A stretch of 64,000 bases of DNA from Bimastos eiseni (GCA_959347315.1 OY365810.1:5537857-5601856); one strand, 5' to 3'; shown: positions 1 through 11,206, counted from the stretch's first letter. Numbers and translations: made by a program. The notes: a model not told the origin generated them from the letters alone.

Positions 1-400
1 CATCTCTACATGCCCTTGTTCTTTCCACATGTTTGGCCTATCACTACAAATCCGAGAGGTCGCTTCCGCGCGGTTTAGCATGTTTGTTAAATTCATCACG
101 TGATCCTTGTAGATGTGATTGATATTTTTTAGGTCTTGAGGAAACAAACGAATGTAGTGTGCATTATCTCTGATCGTTTGTCTAGGCAATTTGGACCAAT
201 TATGTGCGAGGTAGAAGCAGCAGCCCACATTACTATGCCTTTCTATCATGTAGAACGTTTTGCATTTATTCTACATTCTAGCTGTAAATCGCAGAAAATC
301 AACAGGGTCTTCTTTTCACGGTTCAGTTCTCTTGGATCTGGCAATCCACATCGGACTTTTTATCTACATATTTTGCCATTTTCTCAACGACGAATGCGAG
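1..400 (-). pseudogene. Polinton packaging ATPase, broken fragment (second Polinton)
   Basis: The minus strand encodes, over several frames, the C-terminal half of the FtsK/HerA-type (A32-like) DNA-packaging ATPase of Polintons. Seen directly are a Walker-B-like stretch KTLLIFCDLQLE near 300, HSNVGCCFYLAHNW near 220, and RQTIRDNAHYIRLFPQDLKN near 150-100, then a tail running off the window edge. The same Walker B neighbourhood occurs at 38.2 kb (KKNLMIFDDFQLEKQN), so this is a second copy of the same family, in the same orientation. In-frame stops and at least two frame changes make it a pseudogene. The C-terminal part kept here is the part missing from the 38-kb copy. Family assignment is from recognised motifs; no search was run. 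Confidence 0.7.
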
Positions 401-603
401 TGGCAAATTTAGCCTCGTGATTGTGTTTTGACAACTGAATAATCGGATGACCGCTGTTTAGGGTACTTTTTTTCGAATGCTTTGTTATGTATTTTTTACC
501 CTGGTTGAAAGAGAAATCTTCCAAGGCACGTAGGTTATCGTAGCCTAACCATCCGGGTCCTACAATAAAGCCGATAAAACATTGGTCGATTTGTATTCTT
601 CAA

Positions 604-1150
604 AGACCGAAGAAAATGATGCGTTGAGGAGCGATGGAATAGGACAATGAGAGAAATTATGTTTAGGCATTTACCAGTTAATTCAACTACAAGAGAAAAC
701 GAGGAGTTGCATGAAATGGTCAGTAGGCCTAATTATAGAGAAACCAGACATTCTTCCATTAAAATGACGCCTTTCAAAGCGAGTACGAAAGAAAGCGAAA
801 AGGCTGCATGGATGAAGTTATTCGGCTGTGGAACTCCGGAACGCATTAAACTTAAATTTTCGATTGGCGATAAAGCTAGCATAACGAAGAAAATGCTGTC
901 CTTCAAAAAGGGCTATACACTGAGATGGATGGAGGAAGTATTTACAATTACAAAAATTCAACAAACGAATCCCACGATTTACAAAATAAGCGATGATAAT
1001 GGTGAGGTAATAGAGGGCACTTACTACGCACCAGAATTACAAAAGACTGCACAATAAATATTTAGAAAAAATAATCAGGAAACGCGGAATCAATTCGCCG
1101 GTTAAACGGCTAGGTTACCCAGATTCGTTTACTTCCTGGGTCGAAAACGA
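604..1150 (+). pseudogene. Polinton integrase C-terminus with chromodomain (second Polinton)
   Basis: A 136-residue open frame (647-1057) matches the end of the Polinton integrase at 39.3-39.6 kb: MREIMFRHLPVNSTTR here against MREKMFKHFTANSTRR there, followed by the shared RHSSIKMTP and FSIGDK segments. After its stop, another frame (1063-1150) gives a chromodomain-like end with GYPDSFTSW, equivalent to GYPETFNSW at 39.8 kb. The integrase N-terminus, PLA2-like part and zinc ribbon are absent between about 420 and 604, so this copy has an internal deletion. The integrase would cut and join element ends in the host nucleus, with the chromodomain guiding target choice (family knowledge). Decayed and non-functional as it stands. 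Confidence 0.75.
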
Positions 1151-1196
1151 AGACTTGATGATGTTGTGGATATAATAAATCGGAGCCGTTGGAAAT

Positions 1197-1640
1197 CTAC
1201 GCTTGATGACTCATCATCGATAGTTTGGGAAATTATCTGCTGTTTATCTCGAACTACAACCTAGACCCGTGCACGCGTGATGAGTCATCGAAACTGTGTG
1301 GATGTCCTCGTTGTTTACGCAGACGTAAGCCTACGTCATGGAAACCATAGGAATGTACTTGCCGTTTACGTCTCAACCTACGCTCTTGTCTCTTGTACGC
1401 GTGATGACAGCAACGAAACCTTAGGAAAACCTGCGCTGTAAACTTCTCTACCTAAGCCCTTCGCTCGTTTACACACGGTCATGCATGAATTCAGACCTGA
1501 TGACTCAGCGATACTGTGGGAAAGTATCTATTGCTTACGTCTCAACCCTTAAATACGCACCGTCCGTCAAACTCGAGTGGTCACCTGATCGATGCGTGCA
1601 TGATGTCACGTCATAGGTCATCGTGACAAGAAGGTCACAT
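1197..1640 (+). repeat. Degenerate repeat block, probable inner part of a Polinton terminal repeat
   Basis: Four or five degraded units of about 60-110 bp share GATGAGTCATC, GAAACTGT and TTTACGTCTCAACCTA. The inner right end of the 24-40 kb Polinton also carries GATGACTCATC followed by TTGGGAA-type sequence (about 39.85 kb). This block therefore probably belongs to the end of the fragmentary Polinton at the left window edge. No matching outer terminus or target duplication could be identified. Confidence 0.4.
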
Positions 1641-1796
1641 GACAAGAACGCGCGATGCTAATTGGGTGGCCAAGAAGGTCACGTGACCGAAAGTTCGTCG
1701 CAGTGTGTTTCTGTCCAAGAAGAAAGACAATTCTACTACTATTTCTTCACACTGCCATTGATGAGGCAAATGAATGATGAGGCGGGAATGACGGGT

Positions 1797-2006
1797 TCAT
1801 CATCATCATCATCATCATCATCGTCGTCATCATCATCATCATCATCGTCATCATCATCATCATCATCGTCATCATCATCATCATCATTATTATTAGTGTG
1901 ATTCGTATTATGATCACCATCCTCCTCCTCCTCCTCATCATCATAATCGTAATCGTCGTCGTCTGTCGTCATCATCATCATCATCATCATCAACATCATC
2001 ATCATT
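1797..2006. repeat. (TCA)n microsatellite
   Basis: About 200 bp of imperfect CAT/TCA triplets with TCG and TCC interruptions and a short non-repeat break near 1895-1915. Long poly-Ser, poly-Asp and poly-Met open frames across it on both strands are artefacts of the triplet repeat and are not genes. Confidence 0.95.
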
Positions 2007-2042
2007 ATGATTGATGATTTCGTATTTGAGTGTAGTACCATA

Positions 2043-2376
2043 TGTTCCATTAACAAAACTTGATGATCTAATGTTATAGTTTAGCCTTAACAATGCTGTT
2101 TGTTTGTATTTTGGGTTTAATGAAGTGTTTACCATCCATATTTTTTTTATTGACCCTGACGAATTTTCCGCGTTGAATTGTACGCTCCGAATTGTTGGCG
2201 CCTAATTAATGTTCCATTAACAAAACTTGATGATCTAATGTTATAGTTTAGCCTTAACAATGCTGTTTATTTGTATTTTGGGTTTAATGAAGTGTTTACC
2301 ATCCATATTTTTTTTATTGACCCTGACGAATTGTCCGCGTTGAATTATACGCTCCGAATTGTTGGCGCCGAATTAT
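2043..2376. repeat. Tandem duplication, two units of 167 bp
   Basis: TGTTCCATTAACAAAAC starts both units (2043 and 2210), and the two copies differ at only a few positions. Each unit ends with short related words (GAATTTTCCGCG, TTGAATTGTACGC, CCGAATTGTTGGCGCC). The second unit is followed by CGAATTATCC and ACGAATTA. This recalls the short-word arrays found elsewhere in the window. Confidence 0.85.
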
Positions 2377-2769
2377 CCTGCTACGAATTAAATTAGAATC
2401 TATTCATCAATAAATAAGGCCTGTATATGTCTACATATCGAGGCTTCTCGGTAGTTATGAGGTGTATGAATAGGGATGGAGGTTGACGAGATGCTGTTTT
2501 AACTTACCAACTTCAGCAGTATTTTCTTGGTCTTTCTGTGGCCTTAACAAATAATAAGAGTAACAATTATCAATACTAACGTGAAATCTAACTGATTATT
2601 GTCTCCATGACTCGCATCATGCTAGCTGACATTGTAAATATAGACTGGATATTGTTAGGTAAAAAAATCAAAAATCGAAATCAACTTTATTGCATTCCGA
2701 ACGAGAACACAACAAAACCACATATGCATATATTAGCAAGCCATTGCTCTCCAAGAAACCAGGCTATCC

Positions 2770-3480
2770 ACTTCATCCCTTAAGCCCCAAATCGCTGATT
2801 TCTTACCTCCTGACTACTCCATCCAAAATGTTCCTCGCTTGACCTCCTCCGCAAAGTCGGAAAAAAGTTCTGACGGCGGCTCTGCCATCCTAGTCCGTGA
2901 ACCAGCTGAAGCCCCCAGTTCTTCCAGCAACCCCTTCATTCCCTTGATTGCTCCATCACAACACTCAGGCTAGACTCAGATCTCCTCACTCTCTTTAATA
3001 GTTACCGACCTCCTACTTTCACTGCCTACTCTTCCATAACATGGGTCTGTCTTGACGAATTTGGATGTCTCCCTCTCCTCTAGCTCCCTGCTACTACTCA
3101 AAACAAATTCTTACTCACGGAAGACTTCAACATCCATGTCGACAAATTACAATCCCTCTGACCCTCTTGCATCTGCTTTCTCAACCTCCTCTCATCAGTC
3201 AATCTCCTCCAACATGTCAACTTTCCGGCCCACATCATAACCACACGCTCGACCTTGTCTTCAATTCCGAAGCCTCCCACCCCTCTCCAAAGCTATTACA
3301 CTTTATTCTACGCAAAAATAACCTTATAATTGCTGACCTAGAAATTAAGCCTTTCTCGCGGATTCTTTCATCCACTCACTCTTCTGTTCCATCGGGTCCA
3401 TATACCGTCTTGCCTTCATCACGGATATTCTCAACTCCAAACTTGTCCTCAACCATCCCTCTTCTCTAGACGAACTTCTT
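2770..3480 (+). pseudogene. LINE endonuclease-domain fragment (CR1/L2-like ORF2)
   Basis: Conceptual translation in shifting frames gives the apurinic-endonuclease domain of a non-LTR retrotransposon. Visible are TEDFNIHVDKLQSL near 3120 (the family's GDFNIHVD box), then a leucine-rich stretch and NFPAHI, then HTLDLVFNSEASHPSP (about 3240-3290) and NLIIADLEIKPF, which match the HTLDLV and SDH-proximal parts of the domain. Frames change at least three times and there are stops, so it is dead. No reverse transcriptase follows on this strand; the next LINE (3547 onward) is on the other strand and is a separate insertion. Confidence 0.65.
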
Positions 3481-3546
3481 TTCTCCTTTAACTGAACATT
3501 TTCAGAACTCCTCGACACCCATGCACCACTCCTCACCACACACAGC

Positions 3547-4460
3547 TCACAGACAACTAGTCTTTGGCTCACCTCCAATCTTCAAGCTTTCAAAACCTGC
3601 CGCAGGATCCTTGAACATATCTTCAAGGGCGCCACTGACAAACATGATAAATTCCAGCAGAGATGACGCAACATGAATATCATTTGCATATAGCAAGAAC
3701 AGTGACGGTTCTAGTACGGAGCCTTGAGGGATCATACAGGTTATATCGAGTAAGCTAGAAGTAGACACATTGTATAGGACTCCTTGTCTTCTATCAGTCA
3801 AATAATCCACAATCCAGTCCAGGCATAAACCTCTAATTCCATAATGCTCCAATTTTTGAAATAATATCCAGTGATTGACAGTATCAAATGCCTTTGATAG
3901 ATCAAAGAACACACTTATAACTGAGAACATATTTTTATCTTTTGCTTCGGAAATTTGTCACACATATCCAGTACTTCCATTTGGGTAGAGAGCCTTTACA
4001 AAAGCTGGATTGGTCAATGAAGATCGTTCCTTTCATGGTTAGGAAAGATATTAAACGCGAGTACATAGCTTTTCGAATGTCTTTGAAAAAATAAGGCATT
4101 ATTGAGATAAGCCTATAAATTTCCATTGTATCATTTTCACCCGACTTCTATATATAGGAATAAACTTTGCAGTTATAAAAATGTTCGGAACATCACCAGT
4201 CAAGAAAGAGCAATTATTATTATCGCCGGAAGAGGACCAGAAATGGGTTCAATCGAAGCACTTGCAAATTTTGGATTAATTCTATCAAGTCCCTCTGAGT
4301 GGATTTGAATAGTTTAGCAATTGAAACCATTTTCGTGAGGCGTGGTTGGTCCAATGCCTATAGAAGTGAGTGAAGGGTCATTAAGATAGTCCGTAAACAC
4401 AGCCTTCGTAGGATCTATTTTTGAAGTTAAACTGATTCCCAATCCTGTAAATAGTCCCTT
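3547..4460 (-). pseudogene. LINE reverse transcriptase fragment (CR1/jockey-group)
   Basis: Read on the minus strand, this is the middle of a non-LTR reverse transcriptase. In order: a linker with GISLTSKIDPTKAVFTDYL (about 4440-4380), GLDRINPKFASASIEPISG (about 4290-4230), a fingers segment with ISIMPYFFKDIRKAMYSRL, a palm segment FFDLSKAFDTVNH (about 3900), and PQGSVLEPSLFLLYANDI (about 3710). The expected FADD box is lost just downstream. It continues, after two later insertions, into the endonuclease end at 5843-6572 and ORF1 at 6580-7075. Stops and frameshifts make it non-functional. Confidence 0.8.
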
Positions 4461-4468
4461 AAACTTAT

Positions 4469-5373
4469 CAGTGATGTATGCAAGACTTCAAACTTCAAGA
4501 CCAAGACGAGACCGAGACAGTGAGGTGCCGAGACCGAGACAGTGAGGTACCAAGACCGAGACCGAGACCAAGACACTTGGCTCAAGACAGTACGAGACAG
4601 TCCGAGACAGTACGAGACAGTAAAAGACAAGTGATCTTATATAAAATGCTGTAAAATACTAAAGTATCTGTTTTCGGGAATAATGTTCCTGCGCAATTTC
4701 AATTTGAAACTTATAATGTATGTAGTACTAATTCCCACTAATTCCTGAGGAAAGTTTTTATATTGCAGCGTTTTATCTTTTTCGAAATCTTTTCGTAGGC
4801 ATATCTTCTTAATAACATAAATAAAACATTTTTAGAAACGTCTAAAATCTTATAGACGATTATAAACAAGCAAATTTGATACCTCATACCACACGAAATT
4901 AAAAAGTTGCGCATATCCTTATACTCACCCTGAGAAACTCGAAGTTGTTCCGATCGTTTCGGTTATGGTTGTTTTGCATCAATAACCAACGGCACGGCAA
5001 AGCTATTGTTTGGCAATAACTTCAAATTGCGTAATAGGACACTTCACAATTTCAGGTTCTCTCTCAGACATTTTTTCCACTTTAAGATAATTGAATAGAT
5101 TTCAGTATCATGTGACTCGTGCGTTAACCAGAATCACCGTTTCTCGCAGATTGCGGTTTCAGTTTCTAGCGCAAGATTTTAAGACAGTTGACGCGAAACT
5201 CATCGAGACTGCTTGTTCCAGACAGAACAAGACTTTCGCTTCAAGACAGAAAATATTCGAGACACTAACCCCGAGACCGAGACTGAGACAGCAGGCTTCC
5301 GAGATCGAGACACTAAAAAACTGTCTCGAGACGTCTCGAGACCGAGACACTGTCTCGAGACCATACATCACTG
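4469..5373. mobile_element. Non-autonomous hAT-type element with GAGACCGAGAC word arrays
   Basis: A 905-bp insertion in the LINE. Its ends are CAGTGATGTATG and the exact inverse CATACATCACTG, flanked by a perfect 8-bp duplication AAACTTAT (4461-4468 and 5374-5381). CAGTG termini with 8-bp duplications are the hallmark of the hAT superfamily. Both subterminal regions (4500-4625 and 5195-5360) consist of short words GAGACCGAGAC, GTACGAGACAGT and the palindrome GTCTCGAGAC. No transposase is visible. Removing the element restores a continuous LINE reading frame, which supports the boundaries. Confidence 0.85.
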
Positions 5374-5429
5374 AAACTTATCGATTATTATTGCCTTGTC
5401 CTTACACATCACACTTTTGAGCAGGACAG

Positions 5430-5838
5430 GCCAGGCCAGATCTATTAGTTTATTTTTAAATTGGTTGTATGTTCGCCGCCCAAACATTTAATTGACCTGA
5501 TGGCTGCAATATAGAAGAAGCGGCGTATTGACCTACGTATGCATTAGTAATGCCTTAGAGTATATCGCAGCATACAAGCTCACGACGCTGCACACGACGC
5601 ACTAACCCATGACGCTACACACGACGCACTAATCAAGAGTCAAGCCCGTTAGCCTGCAATAGTATAAATAGCCGGAGCTGATCGACACACGGGGAGTTGA
5701 AGTCAGTCAGAGGGTGATTCAATCGAGACGAAGCAGCTCGAATCGACAGTCAGTTTGAAGATCAGAACGGTCGAGGAAGCAGTCAACGCGCAGTTGAAGT
5801 AGAGCAGCCTTCGAGCCTCTCCTCGTCGATAAGCAGGT
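5430..5838 (+). mobile_element. LTR-like insertion with TATA box
   Basis: A block that interrupts the minus-strand LINE between its reverse-transcriptase linker (ending about 5425) and its endonuclease end (from about 5843). It contains two copies of a 28-bp unit (CACGACGCTGCACACGACGC type, 5581-5636), then a TATA box TATAAATAG at 5663. A G/A-rich stretch with GTTGAAG and CAGTC words follows. This layout resembles the U3/R part of a solo retroviral-type LTR. No clear target duplication was found and no internal genes are present, so the class is inferred. Confidence 0.4.
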
Positions 5839-5842
5839 TGTC

Positions 5843-6572
5843 CTAGTGACCAGAAATCTCAACACCCATGTTCATCACACTATTAATAGAGAATCCACCA
5901 GGTAAGCTGTTTGTGCCGTCACCATGGATTACGCATGTTATCATACGCCATGTTTTATGTAAATTATTCTCACATTCAGCTATCTTCATTGCGTAGTGTT
6001 GCTTTTTAGCTACCTTTCGAATCTTCTTGAATGCGTTCCTATAATTAATGAATTTAGTTTTATTTTCTAAAGTGGGTGTTCTAATGTACTTTTTATAAAG
6101 CCAAGATTTCTTATTACACGACTGCAATAAACCCATGGACATCCATGGCTGTTTGTATCCCTCGCTATTGTTAGGCGTAATGCTAACTTCGGGAAAGGTT
6201 TGATCGTAGATTGATTTATATATTGATCTATAAAATTCGAATATGCTAAGTTAGAATCTCCATCTTTACAAGCTGAAAAAACATTAGACCAATCCGTTGT
6301 CCATAGCAGATTATTAAAGGTGAGGATTAATTGGTCATTAATCAAGCTTTTCTTGTAGGGCTTAACATACTTCTTGACTGTGCTGCGAGTTTCATATGCC
6401 ATATAAATTGGAAGATGGTCGGAAACATTATCGCAGAATCTTTAGCGTCAGTCAGTACGTTCGTAAATATATTATCAATTAACGTTGCCGATTCTTGGGT
6501 GATCCGTGTTGGTTCCAAAATGGTGGGAATGAAATGACGTGAAGAGAAAACATTGTACATCGACGTAGACAA
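5843..6572 (-). pseudogene. LINE endonuclease C-terminus and linker
   Basis: Minus-strand frames carry FSSRHFIPTILEPTRITQ and SATLIDNIFTN (6540-6450). That is the end of the endonuclease domain, also seen in the LINE at 49.6 kb as FLPAIVKPTRIT and TLIDNILLN. A connecting region follows (6402-5843) containing KPYKKSLINDQLI, CPWV and NAFKKIRKVAKKQHYAMK. The catalytic N-terminal half of the endonuclease is missing: ORF1 sequence joins directly at about 6580, so the copy carries an internal deletion. Confidence 0.75.
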
Positions 6573-6579
6573 TGAGCAG

Positions 6580-7075
6580 TGAAAATGTCACGTCTCTCGA
6601 TATATAACCCTAGCTTTCTTTTACAAAACTCAAAAATTTGATCGCATGTGTTCTTAGAATCCTCCAGATTAGATTTTCCCGTTCCACCGCCCATTCCCTG
6701 GCTCTGATCGGTAGCCGACTTGTATGATACACCACAGAAGAGAAAGTTGTCCGCTCTCGAATACTGCTCTTGTTCCTTGAGTTGAATGCGTAGTTTATCG
6801 TTGTTGGATCTCAGCACAGTATGTCTCTCTCCAGTATGGGTTCCAAGATTTTTAAGGGGCATATCCACTAGTCTCTGCACCTTTTAATCGAGGGTTAAAT
6901 TTAGTGTCTTTTCGATGACATATACTTGAGCCGATACCTCTGCGTGTATGCCTATAATTTTTTCAATGATAGGTGTTAACTCTGTCGTGAAACTTATAGA
7001 AAGCGCAGCGATGACACGCTCCTCCGTTCTATCAGTTCATCTCTGTCTGTCTTTAATGTTTCTTTTTTAGGCATG
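6580..7075 (-). pseudogene. LINE ORF1 remnant (coiled coil plus RRM-like start)
   Basis: From an ATG near 7072 the minus strand reads MPKKETLKTDRDELIERR. In another frame (6880-6590) it has a charged segment LRSNNDKLRIQLKEQEQYS followed by RADNFLFCGVS and RRDIFTAHCL. This charged helix, then YSR-x-DN, then a DI-x-x-AH box, is the organisation of LINE ORF1 RNA-binding proteins. It lies 5-prime of the endonuclease remnant on the same strand, as expected. Frameshifted and truncated. Confidence 0.6.
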
Positions 7076-7089
7076 TTTGTCGCAATTTT

Positions 7090-8150
7090 AATCCTCACAA
7101 ACACCGTCGCTTCCCGCTCGTGAATAAGACGACGAATTTCAAGATGCTTACACACGAATTTACATCGAAATTTGCAGAAAACATCACCAGACCAACAAAT
7201 GTTTACCGCTTCATTATGTGGCCACGTGACTCTGATAATTGGCCTTTGTCTTGTACTGCTATGCCCCAAATATCAAACATACACTGCCGTCCTTAAACAT
7301 TCGTAATGTACAGAACTAAGGTGCTTTGTAAGACTGTCTCTTTTAGCTACCTTTTACCTTGATATTTAGGTTCATGTAGGAGTGGTAATTAAAAGGAGTG
7401 CCTTTGACTATAGGATATATAAGGTTCCGTTCGTTAGGAATAACCAGAGTGTCTTTGACTTCCAGTTAAGCTATGAAGGTTGGGCCTCTGAGACTCGTGT
7501 CAATTTTGCGTATTTAATGCGAACACCTCTTTGGGTAGTTAAGTTACTTAAGACGTCGTGCTTGGTTCTTCTGTGGATGCGGTTCGATGATTCTTCGCGT
7601 GACCGTTTTGCGTGTCTACATACTATTGAATTTTCGTTACCCTTTCCGTTTGGTTCTGTTTCATCTCGAAGTTCGGTAATGTTCATACTCCTATGATTGA
7701 TATATAGATTGTTTTAATATCATATTTTTGACACACCTCTAATTTGTTTTTCAATCATAGGATGCATACAACAATATTAATAATTGAGATGAGGACAAGT
7801 TGATACTAGGTAGGCCTATTCTGACGTAAACATACATGTTAGACATACACTGAAAAATACATCAATTATTCAAACTGAGATTATCGATCTGCAAATTAGT
7901 CGATGTTTTCTATTTTTGAAGGTTTTCCAAATCCGTCACAAACATGTCTTTGAAAAGAAGACAAACTTTGAAGAGGACATCAATGTAAGATCTCATATCA
8001 TAAACCGGCGGGGTACCCCACGTTAAGACTTAATATATCTGTACTAATTCCAAAGCCTTCAATCACTAAATATGTCAATGAACTAATATAACGCACCTTC
8101 AAGACATCTACTCATCCGCTTCCGATTCCGTAACCGTTAAAGATAAAAGT
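7090..8150. other. No recognisable gene
   Basis: About 1 kb without an assignable feature. A 104-codon open frame at 7382-7696 (+) and an overlapping 71-codon frame on the minus strand show no domain, signal peptide or repeat that I recognise, and neither has splice signals that would make it a convincing exon. Probably decayed repeat sequence. Confidence 0.5.
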
Positions 8151-8460
8151 TTTCAATAATGAGCAGAATGCAGACGAGGAGGTTTTGTGCGGAAGGCGCT
8201 GCTCTTGTAATAGCACATTTCATGTGATGCAGTCCACCAGAGCAAAGACCCGGTGCTGCATCAAAAAAGTTCGGGCGAAGCGGAAAGTCATGTACTCTAA
8301 GCAGCTGATCGGAGAGAACGTCGCCCGATAAAAATTAGCAGCGACAGGTTAACACAGTTAACGAAGGCAAATAGGGCAGTGCCATAGAGGCAACGCCAGA
8401 CTATATTTCAGAAACCCCGAATGTAATATTCTGCGGGAGAGGTAGCCAGTGAAGGACGTC
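8150..8460 (-). repeat. Probable LINE 3-prime fragment (L2-like), followed by (CA)n
   Basis: The block contains GAGAGGTAGCCAGTGAAGGA, which resembles the GGTAGCCAGTGAGGGACATC piece of the L2-like insertion at 31.1 kb. It is too diverged to translate. A short (CA)n run follows at 8461-8476. Confidence 0.35.
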
Positions 8461-8539
8461 ACACACACACACACACGAGTCAATGCGGAAGTGTCAAATG
8501 CTTATAGTCAGAAGGTAGGAGTTGGTGGAGTGCCTTCCA

Positions 8540-8840
8540 CCATGACGACCTAGAAGGCCATCGAATGCAAACCAGAGTATCTTTGGGCCTTCGACGAGGT
8601 GGAAATCCACGCCTCCCAATACTCCACTGTTCCCGGTATCGGTCGTGCACTGTGGCCTATCTCGTATCGCCCGTCTTTGGTTCAATTTCTACCCCGCTGA
8701 CTTCTCTCAGATGTTGCCCTTGGAGACTCTGGGACTCAATTGGTTGGGTAAAATTTGGTGTTCCCCAGGAATCGGTTCTCGGTCCGATTCTATACATTCC
8801 CTTTACTGCAGATATTCCTTAGAGAGATTAACGAGATATA
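8540..8840 (+). pseudogene. LINE reverse transcriptase palm fragment
   Basis: The frame 8565-8822 ends in KFGVPQESVLGPILYIPF and TADIP, the GVPQGSVLGP box of non-LTR reverse transcriptases. The glycine after Gln is changed to Glu. Upstream sequence is weakly conserved and there is no FADD box. A relic of a CR1/L2-type element. Confidence 0.6.
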
Positions 8841-9254
8841 AATGGATCTGTATAGATAACACAAACTCAAATTAGAGAGTAATGAGGACCTTATTGTAGC
8901 CGATCGGTTAGAACGGTCAGACCGTAATGATCAGTGTGCGCTGAGTGGACCCTCGTCCAGGGCGTCACTGTGCAGGGACGTTGAGAAATAGGGCGTAGTG
9001 AAACTTTTTCCTGAACAGCAACAGTTAATAGTGAAATAGAGTAGTGTTTTGTATCCCAAATGCACATTTTTAAAAATATTTTAAAGATATGTCTTGATGG
9101 TCCTCATTCGCTTGTAAAGAAAACACTTTTTACAAAGAAATTCAAGGAGAAAATTAATTGTATGTCGAAATTTTGCCAATTGACTAAAAATAAACATCAT
9201 AGAAATTGTGAAAATCTAATTTATACATAATATATATAACAGATAATATATATA

Positions 9255-9500
9255 CAACAATGATTCTGTCTGTGTGTCTGTGTGTCCTTGGCAGTCGATG
9301 CATTTGCACAGTTTTAGAGCAATTCACTTCAAACCTACACCATTGTCTGTGGGAACACTTGATACATGCAGTCCAGGGGTTCCTGAAACCCGCTTACGCT
9401 GTTTGCCACGTCTCCCGGAGCAAAAACCTACGGCGCACCCTCACACACCCATACAAGCAAAGTTTCCTTCGTACACGTAGCCTACGGCGTTTAGTTGCCG
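9255..9500 (+). repeat. Dispersed repeat, related to copies at 9.93 and 19.26 kb
   Basis: A GT-rich start (CTGTCTGTGTGTCTGTGTGT) is followed by ACAGTTTTAGAGCAATTCAC, CAAACCTACACCATTG and GGGAACAC. The same order occurs at 19262-19345 (ACAGTTTAAGAGCCATTGAC, CGAAACC, GGAGAACACC) and more weakly at 9932-10010. The 9932 copy leads to a Helitron-like 3-prime end, so these may be 5-prime parts of one Helitron family. Confidence 0.55.
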
Positions 9501-9931
9501 CCAACAGCTGTCTGCCTGCCTCTCTGCTTTGCATAGGCATATAATTATAAGTGAACAGTCGAGTAGCCTGCCTGTCTGCTTTGTATAGGCGTATATATAC
9601 ACGTGAACAATAGTGTACCCTAATCTGACACTGTGCACACAATAGCAGAACTACGAAATAGCGGGCGGCTACCTGATCAGACCGTGACTCCCCGGATTCG
9701 ACGTGCACCGGAAGAAATGAGAAGATTGACCATTGCGGATTTGATTTGGTATAGCGCCGGTGTTAAGCTGACATGGCTTCTGTGGGCGCTGAGACATTTT
9801 CATGGATTTACATTACACTACATTGCAATGACTTTCGAAGAAATGTTCCATCTGAGCTAGCTACGGTGAAGTCAAGTTTGCACAATCGGTCTGTTCTAAA
9901 AGCACTATTTATTTACACGACTTTATACATC

Positions 9932-10459
9932 TAGATTCTCTGTGTGTGTGTGTGTCTGTCTCTCCGTTTACAATTTTACAGTTATTCCATCAATCGCTCG
10001 GGGAACACCTCAGACACCCATTAGAGGGGTTGGTGAATTGTTGAGGAAGAGGAGGAAGTCGCAGGGAAGAATTATGGAGTAGGGGAAAGGACAAGGGTGA
10101 CGATGAGAAAATGGTGAGGAGTGTGAAAAGGAGGATGGGGTGGGAGGAGGAAGCGGTTAAGATAGGGTGAGAAGCAGAGGAAAAGGACACAGTTGGGAAA
10201 AGGTGAGTGAGAACAAAGAGAATAGAAATTAGAGAAGACGGAGAAGAGGAATTAGAGATGAGGAGAGGGATTAGATTGACGAAAGATGAATTCTGCCAGA
10301 CAGGCAGACTCCTGCAGGGCTGCAGAGTCCCCTCAGGCTAGTCACGAACGACAGGCTGCAGATGCTGCAAGAGCAGGAATGCCTCCCCACAACTTTGTCC
10401 TCAATTAAGGTGCCCCATAATCTTCTTCACCCGAGCGAACGCCGGGTATCCCAGCTAGT
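9932..10459 (+). mobile_element. Probable non-autonomous Helitron
   Basis: The 3-prime end at about 10428-10459 reads ACCCGAGCGAACGCCGGGT followed by ATCCCAGCTAGT. This is a short GC hairpin about 8-10 nt before a CTAG terminus followed by T, the standard Helitron end. The 5-prime end is placed at the TTCTCTGTGTGTG stretch (9932), which starts with a TC-type terminus and shares sequence with 9.26 and 19.26 kb. The interior (10030-10270) is a G/A-rich tract. There is no Rep/helicase gene. The 3-prime end is more certain than the 5-prime end. Confidence 0.55.
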
Positions 10460-11100
10460 ACAGTAATGAAACTAAATGACATTAGTGGAACTGGATTTGA
10501 ATCAGTTTCCATCATACTAGTACTAAATTTGCTCTCATTTATTGTATTTCAGTATTAGCTGTTACAATTTTGTAAATTTGCATTATAATTTGAATTGTAA
10601 CAAAGGATTGGGTGATGGAAATTAATTTCTTCCTATTATAAACTATCTAACTTCATTTTGTCTGTTGCAAAATTTGAACTACAGGAAATAACATGATGTC
10701 TTTGTTTTTGAAAACGAGAATAATGACTCAGTGTCCGGTCTTTGGCAGTTGTAAGGCACTATAATAGGCTCTACATTGCTCTAACCACCTACGAAGATAT
10801 TATTAAATTCCATTTACTTGTGAAGCATGAAATAAGACCGACAGTTAATACACAAGAGCCTAAAATTGGAGAATAGAGATATCTTGAAAGTAATTACTGT
10901 TAACATTGATGCAATTTCAACGGACACTGTACCCTGGCGCTCTCGACTAGAAATCCAGGAACAATCTCTCATTCTCGCTGGTTGACAACAGATAATAGAC
11001 TACTACGCTTATATAATATTTTTTACTAACCTACCCTCTCAAAATCTTGTAACTTTAGTAACATATGTGATGAGAGTTTATGCTCCGTCATGGTTTAGAA
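10460..11100. other. No recognisable feature
   Basis: AT-rich sequence without long open frames, clear repeats or splice-bordered exons that I can identify. Confidence 0.5.
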
Positions 11101-11206
11101 TTAAAATGAAACCATCTTGCAAAGATGGTTCAAAACATCTCTTTCAAACAATATATTCATCACGTCATCTATCGATAGATAAGAGTTGTGATACATTGTC
11201 GATCCG

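Noticed and set aside
1739..2056. Long poly-Asp, poly-Ser and poly-Met open frames on both strands
   Set aside because: Direct products of the (TCA)n triplet repeat; no codon bias or flanking coding signals.
7382..7696. 104-codon plus-strand frame as a gene
   Set aside because: Composition unremarkable, no recognised motif, and an equally long frame lies on the other strand.
8895..8990. tRNA-like stretch with an A-box-like TAGCCGATCGG
   Set aside because: No convincing B box or cloverleaf could be drawn; at most a decayed SINE head.
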